From: Rhodospirillaceae bacterium
Lineage (GTDB): Bacteria > Pseudomonadota > Alphaproteobacteria > UBA6615
Direction of reading: 5' to 3'
NCBI GenBank assembly: GCA_018702955.1
Contig: JABJEK010000067.1
Location: forward strand, 1 to 35,392
Length of the DNA: 35,392 nt
Below, one piece after another: positions 33,428-35,392 of the stretch (position 1 is its first letter; each line of letters begins with the position of its first letter). Under the pieces are notes generated by a model. The model was not told the origin of the DNA and ran no database searches. It saw only the letters and a program-made list of their open reading frames with translations. Both the position numbers and the translations under genes were made by a program.

Positions 33428-34832
33428 CAATCTCGCAGCCCTGACCGCCGCCCAGCTCAGCGACCTGTATGCCAGCGGCGATGCCTCGCCCGTCGACACA
33501 ACACAGGCCGTGCTCGACCAGATCGAGGCCCATAATCCGACGCTGAACTGCTTCTGCCTGATCGATGGGAATTCCGCACTGACCACCGCCCGAGAATCGG
33601 AAGCGCGCTGGCAGAAGGGCGAGCCGCTGTCCGCCATCGACGGCGTCCCGGTTTCGATCAAGGACCTGACCCTCACCAAGGGCTGGCCGACAATGCGCGG
33701 GTCGCGCACCGGCAACCCGGACGGCCCGTGGGACGAAGATGCCCCGGCAACGGCCCGCCTGCGCGAGGCCGGCGCGGTTCTCACCGGCAAGACCACGACA
33801 CCCGAATTCGGCTGGAAGGGCGTGACCGACAACCCGCTGACCGGGATCACGCGAAATCCGTGGAACCCCGAGCGCACACCGGGGGGGTCGTCCGGCGGCG
33901 CATCGTCGGCCTGCGCATCCTTCATGGGCCCGCTGCACCAGGGCTCTGACGCGGCCGGTTCGATCCGGATTCCCGCGGCCTTCGCCGGCATCTTCGGCCA
34001 CAAGCCGACCTTCGGGCTGGTGCCAAACTATCCCCTGCCCGGCCATATCGGCAATCTGGCCAACATGGGTCCCCTGACCCGGACCGTGACCGACGCGGCG
34101 TTGATGCTGAACATTCTGGCCAGCCCGGATTCACGCGATTCCATGGCGGCACCCGCATCGGCCCAGAACGAAAACTATCTGAACGCCCTGGACGCGGGCA
34201 TCGAAGGCGTGCGTATCGCCTATAGCCCGACCCTTGGCGAGAATGGCTGGGCGGATGACGATGTCGCCGCCGCCGTCGCGGCCGCCGCCGAGACCCTGCG
34301 TGAACTGGGTGCCATCGTCGAAGAGGTCGATCCCGACATACCGCCGGTCCGACCGATCATCGAAGTCATCTGGGCCGCCGCGGATGCGTGGCTGGTCGAC
34401 CAGATCCCCGCCGAAAAACACGCGTTGATGGACCCCGGTCTATTGGCCATCGCCGAAGAGGGTCGCAAGCTGAGCGTCACCGACCTGGTCGGCGCGCATG
34501 CCGCCCGTGTCGAACTCGGCAATCGGATGGCCGTTTTCCACGAGAACTATGACCTGCTGCTGACCCCGCAGATGCCGCTCGAGGCGATCGAGGCCGGCAA
34601 GACCGTCCCGGACGGGCGGGACATGGACCAGTGGGTCGACTGGTGCCCCTTCACCTATCCGTTCAACCTGACGATGCAACCGGCTTGTTCCGTGCCGTGC
34701 GGGCTGGGTGACGAGCGGCTGCCCATCGCGTTCCAGCTTGTCGGACGCCATTGGGAAGACGCGCTGGTACTCAGGACCGCACGGGCATACGAGAAAGCCC
34801 ATCCGTTCGCCGCAGCACCTGGCTACATCTAG
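33420..34832 (+). CDS. Amidase signature-family amidohydrolase
   Basis: A 470-residue amidase. The Ser-cisSer-Lys triad is visible: Lys81 (PVSIKDLTL), Ser157 (TPGGSSGGASSA) and nucleophile Ser181 (DAAGSIRIPAAF). The spacing of 76 and 24 residues is that of the family. It hydrolyses amides to acid and ammonia. The ATG overlaps the aminotransferase end by eight bases, so expression is coupled. It meets the second amidase gene end-to-end with five bases between. Confidence 0.92.
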   Translation: MSDNLAALTAAQLSDLYASGDASPVDTTQAVLDQIEAHNPTLNCFCLIDGNSALTTARESEARWQKGEPLSAIDGVPVSIKDLTLTKGWPTMRGSRTGNPDGPWDEDAPATARLREAGAVLTGKTTTPEFGWKGVTDNPLTGITRNPWNPERTPGGSSGGASSACASFMGPLHQGSDAAGSIRIPAAFAGIFGHKPTFGLVPNYPLPGHIGNLANMGPLTRTVTDAALMLNILASPDSRDSMAAPASAQNENYLNALDAGIEGVRIAYSPTLGENGWADDDVAAAVAAAAETLRELGAIVEEVDPDIPPVRPIIEVIWAAADAWLVDQIPAEKHALMDPGLLAIAEEGRKLSVTDLVGAHAARVELGNRMAVFHENYDLLLTPQMPLEAIEAGKTVPDGRDMDQWVDWCPFTYPFNLTMQPACSVPCGLGDERLPIAFQLVGRHWEDALVLRTARAYEKAHPFAAAPGYI

Positions 34833-34837
34833 ATAAT

Positions 34838-35392
34838 TTAGACCGCGGGAAGCCCGGCGGGTTTCCGATCACGCCACGGCATTGCGGTCTCAAGCTGCGC
34901 TGAAAGCCGGAACAACGTCGCCTCGTCCGCAAATCTTCCAACGGCCTGGATCGATACCGGGAACCCTTCATCTGTCGTCCCCACAGGCAGGCTGATCGCC
35001 GGCTGGCCGGTCAAATTGAACCAGACCGTAAAGGGCGAGAACGCCGCCACCCGGTCCCAGTACTCATCCGCATCGTCCATCATCATGTCGAGCCAGCCCA
35101 GTTTCGGCGGCATGTGACCGAGCCCCGGGGTCAGCAGAACATCATAGGTCTCGTGGAATGCCGCCATCCGCCGGCCGGCCTGATGCATCCGGCCCTGCGC
35201 CAGGAACACGTCATAGCCTGTGACGCTCTCGCCCTTCTCGGCCGTGGCGGCCACAACATTTTCGACCTCGCCGGGCTCCGGCAAACGGCCTTTGGTCGGA
35301 TGCAATCGGATGGTCTGGGCCGCGTTCGATGCCATCAGGGTGCGGAAAATTTCCTGCATTTCGCCATTGTCGAGCGGCGGGTCCGCTTCGAC
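34838..35392 (-). CDS. Amidase, C-terminal part (cut by window edge)
   Basis: The frame is open to the right edge (VEADPPLDNGEM before the first inside ATG at 35359), so the true start is outside. The visible 184 residues match the end of amidase-signature proteins: AAFHETYDVLLTPGLGHMPP, PFTVWFNLTGQPAISLPVGT and FPVSIQAVGRFADEATLFRL. The catalytic triad would lie in the missing part. It is a distant relative of the amidase on the opposite strand, not a recent duplicate. Confidence 0.85.
   Translation of the reverse strand, partial: VEADPPLDNGEMQEIFRTLMASNAAQTIRLHPTKGRLPEPGEVENVVAATAEKGESVTGYDVFLAQGRMHQAGRRMAAFHETYDVLLTPGLGHMPPKLGWLDMMMDDADEYWDRVAAFSPFTVWFNLTGQPAISLPVGTTDEGFPVSIQAVGRFADEATLFRLSAQLETAMPWRDRKPAGLPAV

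Noticed and set aside
31715..34003. A 762-codon minus-strand ORF across the amidohydrolase, aminotransferase and amidase.
   Set aside because: The opposite strand carries three genes with full catalytic motifs. The ORF has low-complexity His/Arg/Asp-rich sequence typical of antisense shadows.

Overview
The window is high-GC DNA from an alphaproteobacterium, most like a member of the Rhodospirillales. The best evidence is the presence of genes or relics of FliX, CtrA and ChpT, which are confined to Alphaproteobacteria, together with a one-cysteine DksA and a fused NuoE/NuoF-type formate dehydrogenase subunit. No rRNA, tRNA, CRISPR array, phage gene or transposase was recognised.

Layout. 1-2470 (minus): a catabolic set of zinc-type alcohol dehydrogenase, acyl-CoA dehydrogenase and a cupin cut by the left edge. 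2661-4321: intact dksA, then a graveyard with the end of fliX, the end of ctrA and a broken chpT. 4440-18349: a dispersed formate dehydrogenase and metal-cofactor region. It holds the NAD-linked beta subunit, a tandem YciI protein, a GNAT relic, an FKBP, the large alpha subunit, a second cupin, mobA and fdhD, a TupBCA tungstate transporter, an orphan substrate-binding protein and moaA. Palindromic repeats of two families sit in its gaps, and a probable small RNA gene lies beside mobA. 18368-20788: a very acidic membrane-anchored Sel1/ankyrin protein. 20796-24343: a secreted conserved protein, then nadK, a zinc deacylase-like protein and an AbrB-family membrane protein. 24422-29572: a GloB-like hydrolase converging on a six-gene minus-strand operon that looks like electrophile and glutathione-linked detoxification (ChaC, DUF938, VOC, quinone reductase, haloalkane dehalogenase, TauE/SafE). 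29650-34832: a plus-strand catabolic operon of beta-hydroxyacid dehydrogenase, amidohydrolase, class III aminotransferase and amidase. A second amidase enters from the right edge.

How the genes fit. The alpha and beta subunits have the sizes and domain plan of the two-subunit NAD-dependent, tungsten-containing FDH1 known from Methylorubrum. TupBCA would supply tungstate, MoaA and MobA the pterin and its guanylyl moiety, and FdhD the sulfur. That the enzyme uses tungsten is an inference from this neighbourhood. The strongest anomaly is the side-by-side decay of fliX, ctrA and chpT, which suggests loss or relocation of the CtrA phosphorelay and flagellar checkpoint in this lineage. The candidate small RNA at 11651-11879 (minus), with its own promoter-like elements and terminator, is the best unannotated gene.
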